NCBI RefSeq assembly: GCF_011694815.1 | Contig: NZ_CP050177.1 | Span: 3,851,001 to 3,915,000 of the forward strand | From: Streptomyces liangshanensis | GTDB lineage: Bacteria > Actinomycetota > Actinomycetes > Streptomycetales > Streptomycetaceae | Length of the DNA: 64,000 bases | Direction: 5' to 3' | Shown here: positions 50,023-58,548 of the stretch, one piece after another | Layout: each line of letters begins with the position of its first letter | How positions within the stretch are numbered: the first letter of the stretch is position 1 | Translations under genes and position numbers: made by a program | Notes under the pieces: model-generated | The model's input: only the letters and a program-made list of their open reading frames with translations | What the model was told of the DNA's origin: nothing | The model's database searches: none

Positions 50023-51402
50023 TCACAGCGTGCGCAGGAGCACCGCCGGGTTCTCGACGCAGTCCGCCACGTACCGGAGGAAGCCGCCCGCCGTGCCGCC
50101 GTCGCAGACCCGGTGGTCGAAGGTGAGGGACAGCTGGACGACCTGCCGGACGGCCAACTCCCCCCGGTGCACCCACGGCTTGGGGATGATCCGGCCGACC
50201 CCGAGCATCGCGGCCTCCGGGTGGTTGATGATCGGCGTCGAGCCGTCGACCCCGAACACCCCGTAGTTGTTGAGCGTGAACGTCCCCCCGGTCAGGTCGC
50301 CCGGCGTCAGCGTGCCCGACCGGCCCGCCTCCGTCAGACGCGCGAACTCGGCGCTCAGGGACTCCGCGTCGCGCCGGTGCGCGTCCCGCACGACCGGGAC
50401 GACGAGCCCGCGGTCGGTCTGGGCGGCGAAGCCCAGGTGCACGTCGGGCAGCCGCAGGATCTCCCTGGCGGCCGTGTCCACCGTGGAGTTCAGCTCCGGG
50501 TGACGGGCCAGGCCCGCGACACAGATCCGGGCCAGCAGCGCGAGGAGGGAGATCTTCGGTCCGCCGGCCGCGTTCATCGCCGTACGGGCCGCCATCAGCT
50601 CCGTCGCGTCGGCGTCCACCCAGCAGGTGGCGTCCGGGATCTCGTGGCGGCTGCGGGACAACTTGTCGGCGACCGCGCCCCGTACACCCCGCAGCGGCAC
50701 CCGGACGACGTCCGGCCGCCCGGCCGCTCCCGCGGCCCCGGTGGGCGCGGCGACGGCGGCCGGAGGCTCCGGGTCCGCCGACCGAATGGCCCGGTCGACG
50801 TCGGAGCGCAGGATCAGGCCCTCGCGCCCCGAACCCGTCAGGGTCCGCAGATCGACGCCGTTCTCCCGGGCGAGCCTGCGGACCAGCGGCGACACCACCG
50901 CGACAGGACCGGCCGGTCCTGCGGATCCGCCGGCCGGCGTCAGGACGGGGGCCCCGGACCCGTTGGCCCGCCCCACGACCGGCGCGGGCGCCGGCGCGGG
51001 CACGGCCGCCGCCGGGGACGCCTGGCGGACGCGGCGCCTGCGCGCGGCGGGCGCGCCCGTGCCGTACCCGACGAGCACGTTGCCCGACCCCTCGTCGGCG
51101 GCCGGCGCGGCCGGGGCCTTCTCCGGGGCCGGCTCCCCGCCCGCCGCGGACTCGGACGCGCCGACCGCGACGGTCAGCAGCGGGGCGCCGACCGGCAGCT
51201 CCGAGCCCTCCTCGCCGTACCGCGCGGTGACCACGCCGCCGTACGGGCAGGGCACCTCGACCATCGCCTTGGCCGTCTCGACCTCCACGACCGGCTGGTC
51301 GACGGCGACGACGTCGCCGACCTCCACCAGCCAGTGGACGATCTCCGCCTCGGTCAGTCCTTCCCCGAGGTCCGGCAGCCTGAATTCCAGCACCTGGGCC
51401 AT
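50023..51402 (-). CDS. bkdC: Branched-chain 2-oxoacid dehydrogenase E2, cluster II
   Basis: 459 residues. Same role as the cluster I protein. Order: lipoyl domain (~3-82, lipoylated Lys45 in EVETAKAMVEV), Ala/Pro linker, E1/E3-binding domain (~165-205: VSPLVRRLARENGVDL), second linker, catalytic domain with FDHRVCDG (the catalytic His and Asp kept, Leu to Cys in the loop). Start ATG 51402 overlaps the E1-beta stop by one base. The two E2 proteins differ clearly in linkers, so the clusters are ancient paralogues rather than a recent duplication. Confidence 0.93.
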   Translation of the reverse strand: MAQVLEFRLPDLGEGLTEAEIVHWLVEVGDVVAVDQPVVEVETAKAMVEVPCPYGGVVTARYGEEGSELPVGAPLLTVAVGASESAAGGEPAPEKAPAAPAADEGSGNVLVGYGTGAPAARRRRVRQASPAAAVPAPAPAPVVGRANGSGAPVLTPAGGSAGPAGPVAVVSPLVRRLARENGVDLRTLTGSGREGLILRSDVDRAIRSADPEPPAAVAAPTGAAGAAGRPDVVRVPLRGVRGAVADKLSRSRHEIPDATCWVDADATELMAARTAMNAAGGPKISLLALLARICVAGLARHPELNSTVDTAAREILRLPDVHLGFAAQTDRGLVVPVVRDAHRRDAESLSAEFARLTEAGRSGTLTPGDLTGGTFTLNNYGVFGVDGSTPIINHPEAAMLGVGRIIPKPWVHRGELAVRQVVQLSLTFDHRVCDGGTAGGFLRYVADCVENPAVLLRTL

Positions 51403-52406
51403 CAGCTCTCCGTCTCCCACTGAAGCCGCGCGACCGCGTCCAGCACCCGGTCCACGCCGGGAAGGTGGTGCTTCTCCAGCATGGGCGGCGGATACGGGAT
51501 GTCGAATCCCGCGACCCGCAGCACCGGCGCCTCCAGGTGGTGGAAGCACCGTTCGGTGACGCGGGCGGCGATCTCCCCGCCGGGTCCGCCGAAGCCCGTC
51601 GACTCGTGGACGACAACCGCCCGGCCCGTACGCCGTACGGAGGCCGCCACCGTCTCGTCGTCGAACGGCACCAGCGAGCGCAGGTCCACGACCTCCAGGT
51701 CCCAGCCCTCGGCGCGGGCCGCCTCGGCCGCCTCCAGGCAGACCGGCACGGACGGTCCGTACGTGATGAGCGTGGCGCTCGTGCCCCGGCGCCGCACGAC
51801 CGCGCGGCCGATCGGCTCCACCGCGGCCGGCTCGTCCGGCGACCACTGCGCCTTCGACCAGTACAGCCGCTTCGGCTCCAGGAAGACCACCGGGTCGTCG
51901 GAGGCGATCGCGGCCCGCAGCATCCCGTACGCGTCGTCCACCGTCGCCGGGGTCACGACGTGCAGCCCCGCGGTCGCCATGTAGTACGCCTCGGAGGAGT
52001 CGCTGTGGTGCTCGACCCCGCCGATCCCGCCGCCGTACGGCACCCGCACCGTGATCGGCAGGGGCATCGCCCCGCGCGTACGGTTGCGCATCTTCGCCAC
52101 ATGGCTGATGAGCTGCTCGAACGACGGATAGGCGAACGCGTCGAACTGCATCTCCACGACGGGCCGCAGCCCGTACATCGCCATGCCGACGGCCGTCCCC
52201 AGGATGCCCGCCTCGGCGAGGGGGGTGTCCGTGCAGCGCTCGTCGCCGAACTCCGCCGCCAGGCCGTCGGTGATCCGGAAGACCCCGCCGAGCGTGCCGA
52301 CGTCCTCTCCCAGGACGTGGACGGTCGGATCCTCGGCCATCGCGTCCCGCAACGCGCGCTGGAGGGCCGAGGCCATCGTGGCGGGCTTCACCGCGGTGGT
52401 CGTCAT
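51402..52406 (-). CDS. bkdB: Branched-chain 2-oxoacid dehydrogenase E1-beta, cluster II
   Basis: 334 residues. Transketolase-like beta subunit: HVLGEDVGTLGGVFRITDGL, DTPLAEAGILGTAVGMAMYG, PYGGGIGGVEHHSDSSEA and VVVHESTGFGGPGGEIAARV. Pairs with the neighbouring E1-alpha. ATG 52406 overlaps the E1-alpha stop as ATGA, so translation of the three genes is coupled. Middle gene of the operon. Confidence 0.94.
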   Translation of the reverse strand: MTTTAVKPATMASALQRALRDAMAEDPTVHVLGEDVGTLGGVFRITDGLAAEFGDERCTDTPLAEAGILGTAVGMAMYGLRPVVEMQFDAFAYPSFEQLISHVAKMRNRTRGAMPLPITVRVPYGGGIGGVEHHSDSSEAYYMATAGLHVVTPATVDDAYGMLRAAIASDDPVVFLEPKRLYWSKAQWSPDEPAAVEPIGRAVVRRRGTSATLITYGPSVPVCLEAAEAARAEGWDLEVVDLRSLVPFDDETVAASVRRTGRAVVVHESTGFGGPGGEIAARVTERCFHHLEAPVLRVAGFDIPYPPPMLEKHHLPGVDRVLDAVARLQWETES

Positions 52407-53602
52407 CGCCGCTCACCCGCCGCTTCCCCGCCGGTGCTCCCGGCGTCCCCGGACGCCGGGTCGGCCGACGCCTCCAGCTCCGCCCTGAGCAACGCCGCCT
52501 GTTCCGCCAACTGGGTGGTCTGCTCGGCGTAGACGTGCGTGAACAGGTCCATGGGGTCCAGCTCCGGATCGGCGTTCATCCGCTCCCGCAGCCGGGCGGC
52601 CATCGCCTCGGCGCCCTCGGCGGCCTTCCTGACGCCGTCCTCGTCCAGGACCCCGCGCTCCAGCAGCTCGCGCTCCATGAGCTTCACCGGGTCGTGCGCG
52701 CGCCACGCCTGGACCTCGGCGTCCTCGCGGTAGCGCGTCGCGTCGTCGGCGTTCGTGTGGGCGTCCATCCGGTACGTCACGGCCTCGACCAGCGTCGGGC
52801 CCTCGCCGCGCCTCGCGCGGTCCACGGCCTCCGCGAGGACGGTGTGCACCGCGATCGCGTCGTTCCCGTCGACCAGGCGGCCCGGCATCCCGTACCCGAC
52901 GGCCTTGTGGGCCAGGGAGGGCGCCGCGGACTGCTTGGCGAGCGGTACGGAGATCGCGAAGCCGTTGTTCTGCACCAGGAAGACCACCGGGGCCCGCCAC
53001 ACGGCCGCGAAGTTCAGCGCCTCGTGGAAGTCGCCCTCGCTGGTCCCGCCGTCGCCCACCAAGGCCAGCGCGACCACGTCGTCGCCCTTGAGCCTGGCCG
53101 CGTGCGCCAGGCCCACCGCGTGCGGCAGCTGGGTGGCGAGGGGCGTGGAGAGGGGCGCGACGCGGTGCTCGTGCGGGTCGTACCCGGTGTGCCAGTCGCC
53201 ACGCAGCAGCGTCAGGGCCTGGACCGGGTCGAGCCCGCGGGCCACGGCCGCGAGGGTGTCGCGGTAGCTGGGGAAGAGCCAGTCCCGGTCCTCCAGGACC
53301 AGCGCGGCGGCGACCTCACAGGCCTCCTGGCCGGTGCTGGACGGGTAGACGGCCAGCCTGCCCTGCTTGGTCAGGGCCGTGGCCTGCGTGTTGTACCGCC
53401 GGCCCCGGACCAGCTCGGTGTAGAGCCGCAGCAGCAGGGCCGGGTCGGCGCCGGCCGCGGCGGGCGTGCCGAGCACGCGGAACGGCTCGGGGTCCGGGAG
53501 CAGCGGGGCCGGGTCGGTACGCGGCTGCCACGCCGGGGGCGGGGTGGGCCGGCGGACGGCGGCACCCGGCAGTTCCTGAACCGAAGTACTGCTCTTCTTC
53601 AC
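52403..53602 (-). CDS. bkdA: Branched-chain 2-oxoacid dehydrogenase E1-alpha, cluster II
   Basis: 399 residues. Thiamine diphosphate motif LVGDGGTSEGDFHEALNFAAV...LVQNN, then TYRMDAHTNADDATRYRED. The first ~60 residues are Pro/Ala-rich and differ from cluster I. Leu/Val/Ile-derived 2-oxoacids are the expected substrates. GTG start at 53602 has GAGGAGG 7 nt upstream. First gene of the operon; divergent from an Lrp/AsnC regulator, with a TetR-type operator motif ~60 bp upstream. Confidence 0.93.
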   Translation of the reverse strand: MKKSSTSVQELPGAAVRRPTPPPAWQPRTDPAPLLPDPEPFRVLGTPAAAGADPALLLRLYTELVRGRRYNTQATALTKQGRLAVYPSSTGQEACEVAAALVLEDRDWLFPSYRDTLAAVARGLDPVQALTLLRGDWHTGYDPHEHRVAPLSTPLATQLPHAVGLAHAARLKGDDVVALALVGDGGTSEGDFHEALNFAAVWRAPVVFLVQNNGFAISVPLAKQSAAPSLAHKAVGYGMPGRLVDGNDAIAVHTVLAEAVDRARRGEGPTLVEAVTYRMDAHTNADDATRYREDAEVQAWRAHDPVKLMERELLERGVLDEDGVRKAAEGAEAMAARLRERMNADPELDPMDLFTHVYAEQTTQLAEQAALLRAELEASADPASGDAGSTGGEAAGERR

Positions 53603-53655
53603 GCGTGCACCTCCTCGTGGGAAACGAGCCAGGGGTGCCCGGATGTGGCACACCT

Positions 53656-53685
53656 CACCTACCGATTGTTCGGTCGTTGCGGCAA
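53656..53685 (-). promoter_or_regulatory. Promoter-like element of bkd cluster II
   Basis: On the minus strand TTGCCG (53685-53680), 18-bp spacer, TAGGTG (53661-53656). The spacer contains the TetR-type motif. The -10 lacks the final T, so this is tentative. Confidence 0.4.
53661..53674. promoter_or_regulatory. TetR-type operator upstream of bkd cluster II
   Basis: ACCGATTGTTCGGT has arms ACCGA/TCGGT and matches the site before paaN (56671-56684) at 13 of 14 positions. Probable target of the TetR regulator encoded 0.75 kb away. Confidence 0.6.
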
Positions 53686-53775
53686 TTTGGCTACACACAC
53701 CCTCAGCCTGTGGACAAACGGTGCCGGGCGGCCTGGGATGGGCACAGGTCGTCCATGGGGGAGAGGCGGGGAGAC

Positions 53776-54408
53776 ATGGGAGCTGAACAAATGGCCGACG
53801 GCACGGACGGGGCGTCCGGCGCGGAGGACGGCGACGGCACAGGAACAGCCCCGCCACCAGCCGCTCCGCCGACCGCTCCACCGGCAGCCGCGGGCACCGT
53901 TCCTGCGGCCTCTCCGCCGCCGCGCCCGCTCGACGCGATAGACCGGGACATCCTCCGCATACTCCGCGCGGACGGCCGGGCCTCCGTCCGCTCCGTGGCC
54001 GAGCGCGTCCACGTCTCGCGCGCCAACGCCTACGCGCGGATCAACCGGCTGATCGACGACGGGGTCATCCGCGGGTTCAGCGCCCGGGTGAACGAGGAGC
54101 GGGCGGGGCAGGGCGCCTCCGCGTACATCACCCTCAAGATCGTGCAGAACTCCTGGCGCACGGTGCGCGAGCAGCTCCAGGGGCTGCCGGGCGCCACCCA
54201 CATCGCCCTGGTCAGCGGGGACTTCGACGTCCTGCTGCTGGTCCACACCGCGGACAACAGGACACTGCGCGAGCTGGTCCTCACCCGGCTCCAGGCGATC
54301 CCCGAGGTGCTCTCGACCCGCACGCTGCTGGTCTTCGAGGAGACGGACCTCGACCAGGGCCAGCCGCATCCGGGTCCCCGGCCACCGGCCCCGCGGCCGC
54401 CTCTTTAG
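53776..54408 (+). CDS. bkdR: Lrp/AsnC-family regulator (BkdR-like)
   Basis: 210 residues. Residues 1-48 are Gly/Ala/Pro-rich. A winged helix (~50-110: LDAIDRDILRILRADGRASVRSVAERVHVSRANAYARINRLIDDGVIRGF) is followed by a RAM/ligand domain (~115-190: GQGASAYITLKI, SGDFDVLLLVHTADN). Lrp proteins of this type sense branched amino acids and control bkd genes; placement divergent from bkdA supports that role. ATG at 53776 behind GGGGAG; a second ATG at 53791 is possible. It is convergent with the TetR gene, the stop codons being only 11 bp apart. Confidence 0.88.
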   Translation: MGAEQMADGTDGASGAEDGDGTGTAPPPAAPPTAPPAAAGTVPAASPPPRPLDAIDRDILRILRADGRASVRSVAERVHVSRANAYARINRLIDDGVIRGFSARVNEERAGQGASAYITLKIVQNSWRTVREQLQGLPGATHIALVSGDFDVLLLVHTADNRTLRELVLTRLQAIPEVLSTRTLLVFEETDLDQGQPHPGPRPPAPRPPL

Positions 54409-54419
54409 GAAGCCGCGCC

Positions 54420-55043
54420 CTATCCCCGGGAAGCCCCGCCGGACCGCTCCGTACGGTCGTTGCGCAACCCGTCGAAGGCCAGCCGGACCACCGCGTCGGC
54501 GACCTGCTCGCGGTCGTACCCGCCGGCCGGCTGGGGGCGGTACCACTCCACCAGCGAGTTGATCATCCCGAAGAGCAGCCGGGTCGCCAGCCGGGTGTCC
54601 ATGTCGGCCCGCAGGTCCCCGTCCGCGGCGGCGTCCTTGAGCAGGTCCGCCACCCGCTGGTCGAACTCCCTGCGCCGCTCCATGGCCCAGCGCTCGGTCT
54701 GCGTGTTGCCGCGCACGCGCAACAGCAGCGTCACGTACGGCAGCTCGGCCATCAGGACCTCGACCGTGCGGCGGACGACGTACTCGACGCGCTGGACCGC
54801 CCGGCCCCGCGACGCCCCGTCCTCGTCGAGGATGCCGAAGAGCCCGTCGAGCGCCCGGCTGACCGCGCGCCTCAGCAACTCCTCCTTGCCCACCACGTGG
54901 TGGTATATCGAGGACTTGGAGATCCCGGCCGCCTTGGAGAGATGCTCCATGGACGTGCCGTCGTACCCCCGCTCGTTGAAGACCCGCACGGCGACGGTCA
55001 GCAGGGTCTCGGGCGTGTACGTGTCCCGCTTGGGGGTGGTCAT
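54420..55043 (-). CDS. TetR-family regulator (PaaR/FadR-like)
   Basis: 207 residues. N-terminal helix-turn-helix (~10-60: LLTVAVRVFNERGYDGTSMEHLSKAAGISKSSIYHHVVGKEELL) and an all-helical ligand domain. The position directly downstream of a 3-hydroxyacyl-CoA dehydrogenase, overlapping its stop (ATGA), suggests control of acyl-CoA genes. The shared operator motif upstream of paaN and the bkd cluster II operon is the expected target. An acyl- or phenylacetyl-CoA ligand is inference. Confidence 0.9.
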   Translation of the reverse strand: MTTPKRDTYTPETLLTVAVRVFNERGYDGTSMEHLSKAAGISKSSIYHHVVGKEELLRRAVSRALDGLFGILDEDGASRGRAVQRVEYVVRRTVEVLMAELPYVTLLLRVRGNTQTERWAMERRREFDQRVADLLKDAAADGDLRADMDTRLATRLLFGMINSLVEWYRPQPAGGYDREQVADAVVRLAFDGLRNDRTERSGGASRG

Positions 55044-56572
55044 GACGCGTCGTCCTCCAGCGCGGCGGCCAGGCGGCGGAGCGCCTGGGAAGGGGCGTAG
55101 CGGCCGGTGGGGTACTCGGCGTGCAGGCGTTCCAGCGCGGTCAGCACCCACCGCGCGCCCAGTTCCGCACCCCACTCGATCGGCCCGCGCGGGTAGTTGA
55201 CGCCGAGGCGCATCGCGGTGTCGATCGCCTCGCCGGTCGCCACCCCGCGCGCCCGCGCGTCGAGCGCGAAGTCGACGAGCATCGCGACCGTACGGCTCAC
55301 GATCATGCCAGGGACGTCGGCGACGACGCTCACGTCCTTGCCGAGCGCCTGGAACAGGCCGACGGCCCGCGCGAGCGACGCGTCGCCGACCCGGGACGAG
55401 GGGGCGAGCGCGATCCGGGTGGCGCTCCGGTAGTCGAGGGCGAGGTCGAAGTGGATCACCGGCCCCCGGGCCCGGTCGGCCGCCGACCCGTCGGAGAGGA
55501 GCAGGCGCGTGCCGTCGGGCAGTTCGATCCAGCCCGGACGGCCCGCTTCGGCGTCGTCCTTCCGTAGGACGTCGATGCCCGCCTCCGCGATCAGCTCGGG
55601 CAGCACGGCCGCCGCGAGGAGGTCGCCGTGGACGGAGACGGACGCGGGTGCCGCTTCCGGGGCGGCCGTGTGCGGCCCGGCCGGCGCGGTGGACGCCGCC
55701 GCGTCCTCGCCGTACGGGAACCAGCCCCGGCCGGACTTGCGGCCCAGCCGCCCCGACTCCACCAGCCGGCGCTGGGCCAGCGACGGGGTGAACTTCTGGT
55801 CGTAGGAGAAGGCCTCCCAGACGGACCGGGTGACGGCCTCGTTGACGTCCTGGCCGATCAGGTCGGTCAGCGCGAAGGGGCCCATCCGGAAGCCGCCGCT
55901 CTCCCGCAGCACCGCGTCGATGGTGGCCGCGTCGGCGGCGCCCTCCTCGTACACCCGCAGCGCCTCGGCGTAGAAGGGGCGCGCGATCCGGTTGACGATG
56001 AAGCCGGGGGTGTCCTCGCTGCGCACCGGCGTCTTGCCCCAGGCCAGGACGGTGTCGTAGGCGTCCCGCACGACCTCCGGGTCCGAGGCGAAGCCGCCGA
56101 CGACCTCCACGAGGGGCAGGAGCGGCGCCGGGTTGAAGAAGTGCAGGCCCACGCAGCGGCCGGGGCGGCGCAGGCCGCCCGCGACGGCGGTGACGGACAG
56201 GGAGGAGGTGTTGGTGGCGAGCACGCAGTCGTCGCCGACGGTGTCCTCCAGGGCCGCGAACAGCGCGCGCTTGACCGTGAGGTCCTCCATCACGGCCTCC
56301 ACGACGAGCGCGGCGTCCGCCAGCTCCGCGAGGCGGGTGACCGGACTCAGGCGGCTGCGGGCTGCGTCCCGCTCCGCCGGGGCGAGCCGGCCCTTGTCCA
56401 CCAGCCGGTCGAGACGGGCGAGGAGCGCGGCCGCGGCCTGTTCCGCCCGGCCCGGCACCGCGTCGTGGAGCCGTACCGGGTGGCCGGCGACCAGCGCCAC
56501 CTGGGCGATGCCCTGGCCCATCGTGCCGGTGCCGACGACGGCGACCGTACGGCCCGTCTCGATTGCTGTCAT
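55040..56572 (-). CDS. 3-hydroxyacyl-CoA dehydrogenase with duplicated C-terminal domain (PaaH/PaaC-like)
   Basis: 510 residues. NAD-binding Rossmann domain (VAVVGTGTMGQGIAQVAL), catalytic His in HFFNPAPLLPLVEVV, then two 3HCDH C-terminal domains (DTPGFIVNRIARPFYAEAL... and DVPGMIVSRTVAMLVDFAL). This double-domain form is typical of the phenylacetate (PaaH) and 3-hydroxybutyryl-CoA enzymes. A ~55-residue Ala/Pro-rich linker (~310-325 onward) separates the two halves. Start ATG 56572 has GGGAGGA ~9 nt upstream. Divergent from paaN, which fits a role in phenylacetate catabolism. Confidence 0.9.
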   Translation of the reverse strand: MTAIETGRTVAVVGTGTMGQGIAQVALVAGHPVRLHDAVPGRAEQAAAALLARLDRLVDKGRLAPAERDAARSRLSPVTRLAELADAALVVEAVMEDLTVKRALFAALEDTVGDDCVLATNTSSLSVTAVAGGLRRPGRCVGLHFFNPAPLLPLVEVVGGFASDPEVVRDAYDTVLAWGKTPVRSEDTPGFIVNRIARPFYAEALRVYEEGAADAATIDAVLRESGGFRMGPFALTDLIGQDVNEAVTRSVWEAFSYDQKFTPSLAQRRLVESGRLGRKSGRGWFPYGEDAAASTAPAGPHTAAPEAAPASVSVHGDLLAAAVLPELIAEAGIDVLRKDDAEAGRPGWIELPDGTRLLLSDGSAADRARGPVIHFDLALDYRSATRIALAPSSRVGDASLARAVGLFQALGKDVSVVADVPGMIVSRTVAMLVDFALDARARGVATGEAIDTAMRLGVNYPRGPIEWGAELGARWVLTALERLHAEYPTGRYAPSQALRRLAAALEDDAS

Positions 56573-56662
56573 GAACGCAATCCTCCCGCATGAGTGGTCC
56601 ACAGGTCGGCGAGCGGGACGAGCGAGCGGGGAGCAAGGTTATCCACAGGTTCGCCCGGCCCC

Positions 56663-56690
56663 TTGTCCCGACCGATCGTTCGGTTACTCT
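56663..56690 (+). promoter_or_regulatory. paaN promoter with operator in its spacer
   Basis: TTGTCC (56663-56668), 16-bp spacer, TACTCT (56685-56690). The 14-bp TetR-type operator (56671-56684) fills nearly the whole spacer. Leader length would be about 55 nt. Confidence 0.55.
56671..56684. promoter_or_regulatory. TetR-type operator upstream of paaN
   Basis: ACCGATCGTTCGGT, with arms ACCGA/TCGGT, matches the site upstream of bkd cluster II at 13 of 14 positions and lies between the -35 and -10 of paaN. A repressor bound here would block RNA polymerase. Confidence 0.65.
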
Positions 56691-56750
56691 AGCTCTGACT
56701 GTCCGCACATGCCCCTGTTCCCGCCCAGCTCGACGAGGAGTTGGTCCTTC

Positions 56751-58463
56751 ATGGCCGCCCGTCTCAGCCCCCAGCAGCTCTCCGAGAAGCACCGGCCCAC
56801 GCTCGACCAGGCCCTCGACACGATCCGCACCCGTGCCTACTGGTCGCCGCACCCCGAGCACCCGAAGGCGTACGGCGAGAGCGCGCCCGCCGACGGCCTC
56901 GCGGCCTTCGAGGCGCTGCGCGACACCCGCTTCGAGCTGGACCAGCCCGGTACGGACGACTGGACCGGCGGCGAGGTCTCGCCGTACGGCCCGGCGCTCG
57001 GCGTCACCTATCCGCACCCCGACCTGGACGTGCTCCTGCCCGCCATGCGCGCGGGTACGGCGGCCTGGCGCGACGCGGGCCCGGAGACGCGCGCCCTGGT
57101 CTGCGTGGAGATCCTGGCGCGGATCAGCGCCCGGACGCACGAGTTCGCGCACGCGGTGATGCACACCAGCGGGCAGGCCTTCATGATGGCGTTCCAGGCG
57201 GGCGGACCGCACGCACAGGACCGCGGCCTCGAAGCGGTGGCGTACGCGTTCGCGGAGCAGACCCGCACCCCGTCGGTGGCGGACTGGTCCAAGCCGCAGG
57301 GCAAGCGCGACCCGCTGGAGCTGCGGAAGTCGTTCGTCGCCGTCCCGCGCGGCATCGCGCTGCTGGTCGGCTGCAACACGTTCCCCACGTGGAACGGCTA
57401 CCCGGGCCTGTTCGCCTCCCTGGCGACGGGCAACGCGGTCCTCGTCAAGCCGCACCCGCGGGCGGTCCTGCCGCTCGCGCTGACGGTCCGGGTGGCCCGT
57501 GAGGTGCTCGCCGAGACCGGGTTCGACCCGAATCTGGTCGCGCTGGCCGCGGAGCGCCCCGGCGAGGGCATCGCCAAGACGCTGGCCGTCCGCCCCGAGA
57601 TCCGGATCATCGACTACACCGGGTCCACCGCGTTCGGCGACTGGCTGGAGACCCACGCCCGCCAGGCGCAGGTCTACACGGAGAAGGCCGGGGTCAACAC
57701 GGTCCTCGTGGACTCGACCGACAACTACCGCGGCATGCTCGCGAACCTCGCCTTCTCCCTGTCGCTCTACAGCGGCCAGATGTGCACCACGCCGCAGAAC
57801 GTCCTCATTCCCAAGGACGGCATCACGACCGACGCGGGCGAGAAGACGTACGACGAGGTGGTCGCCGACCTCGCCGCCGCGGTGGACGGCCTGCTGGGCG
57901 ACGACGCGCGGGCCAACGCCCTGCTGGGCACGCTGGTCAACGACGGCGTGAAGGACCGGCTGGCGACGGCCGGCACGCTCGGCGACGTCGCGCTGGCCTC
58001 CCGCGAGGTCGCCCACCCGGACTTCCCGGACGCCGTGGTGCGCACGCCCGCGATCGTGCGGGCCGACGGCTCCCGCAAGGCGTGGGACAAGGCCTGGGAG
58101 GCGGGTGTCGAGGCGGAGGTGCCGTATCTGTCCGAGTGCTTCGGCCCGGTCTCGTTCGCGATCGCCGTGGACTCGACGCAGGACGCCCTGGAGCTGCTGC
58201 GGCGGACCGTGCGCGAGCGGGGCGCGATGACCGTCGGCGCGTACACGACGTCCGAGGACGTCGAGCGGGCCGTCGAGGAGGTCTGCCTGGAGGAGTCCGC
58301 GCAGCTCTCGCTGAACCTGACCGGCGGGGTGTACGTGAACCAGACCGCGGCCTTCTCCGACTTCCACGGCTCCGGCGGCAACCCGGCGGCGAACGCGGCC
58401 CTGTGCGACGCGGCCTTCGTCGCCAACCGCTTCCGCGTGGTGGAGGTCCGCCGACAGGCGTGA
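56751..58463 (+). CDS. paaN: PaaN-type aldehyde dehydrogenase (phenylacetate pathway)
   Basis: 570 residues. Aldehyde dehydrogenase fold with catalytic Cys in SLYSGQMCTTPQNVLIPKDG; PHPRAVLPLALTVRV is the cofactor-binding part. The N-terminal ~120 residues (LDQALDTIRTRAYWSPHPEHPKAYGESAPADG) are characteristic of the stand-alone PaaN subfamily, which acts on ring-opened CoA intermediates of phenylacetate. Homologue of the S. coelicolor gene often called paaN2, as I recall. Start ATG 56751 has GAGGAG ~10 nt upstream. Ends in front of a convergent gene. Confidence 0.92.
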   Translation: MAARLSPQQLSEKHRPTLDQALDTIRTRAYWSPHPEHPKAYGESAPADGLAAFEALRDTRFELDQPGTDDWTGGEVSPYGPALGVTYPHPDLDVLLPAMRAGTAAWRDAGPETRALVCVEILARISARTHEFAHAVMHTSGQAFMMAFQAGGPHAQDRGLEAVAYAFAEQTRTPSVADWSKPQGKRDPLELRKSFVAVPRGIALLVGCNTFPTWNGYPGLFASLATGNAVLVKPHPRAVLPLALTVRVAREVLAETGFDPNLVALAAERPGEGIAKTLAVRPEIRIIDYTGSTAFGDWLETHARQAQVYTEKAGVNTVLVDSTDNYRGMLANLAFSLSLYSGQMCTTPQNVLIPKDGITTDAGEKTYDEVVADLAAAVDGLLGDDARANALLGTLVNDGVKDRLATAGTLGDVALASREVAHPDFPDAVVRTPAIVRADGSRKAWDKAWEAGVEAEVPYLSECFGPVSFAIAVDSTQDALELLRRTVRERGAMTVGAYTTSEDVERAVEEVCLEESAQLSLNLTGGVYVNQTAAFSDFHGSGGNPAANAALCDAAFVANRFRVVEVRRQA

Positions 58464-58476
58464 CGCCCGGGGGCGT

Positions 58477-58506
58477 CCGCCCGGCCCGGCTCTCCGGGCC
58501 GGGCGG
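58477..58506. terminator. Bidirectional terminator after paaN
   Basis: 13-bp perfect stem (58477-58489 / 58494-58506) with CTCT loop, between convergent genes; 14 bp after the paaN stop. Confidence 0.8.
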
Positions 58507-58548
58507 TGCGCCTCAGGCAGGCAGGAGTCGGGTCAGCAGCGGGCGCGG

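Noticed and set aside
53602..53881. Longer N-terminus for cluster II E1-alpha up to 53881
   Set aside because: It would cover the operator region and the bkdR start; GTG 53602 has a perfect ribosome binding site.
54420..58367. Very long open frame (over 1300 codons) on the minus strand running across the TetR gene, the hydroxyacyl-CoA dehydrogenase and paaN
   Set aside because: It is mostly the antisense or shifted shadow of paaN and the dehydrogenase, with Arg/Ala/Gly-rich text and no domain; only the final TetR part is real.
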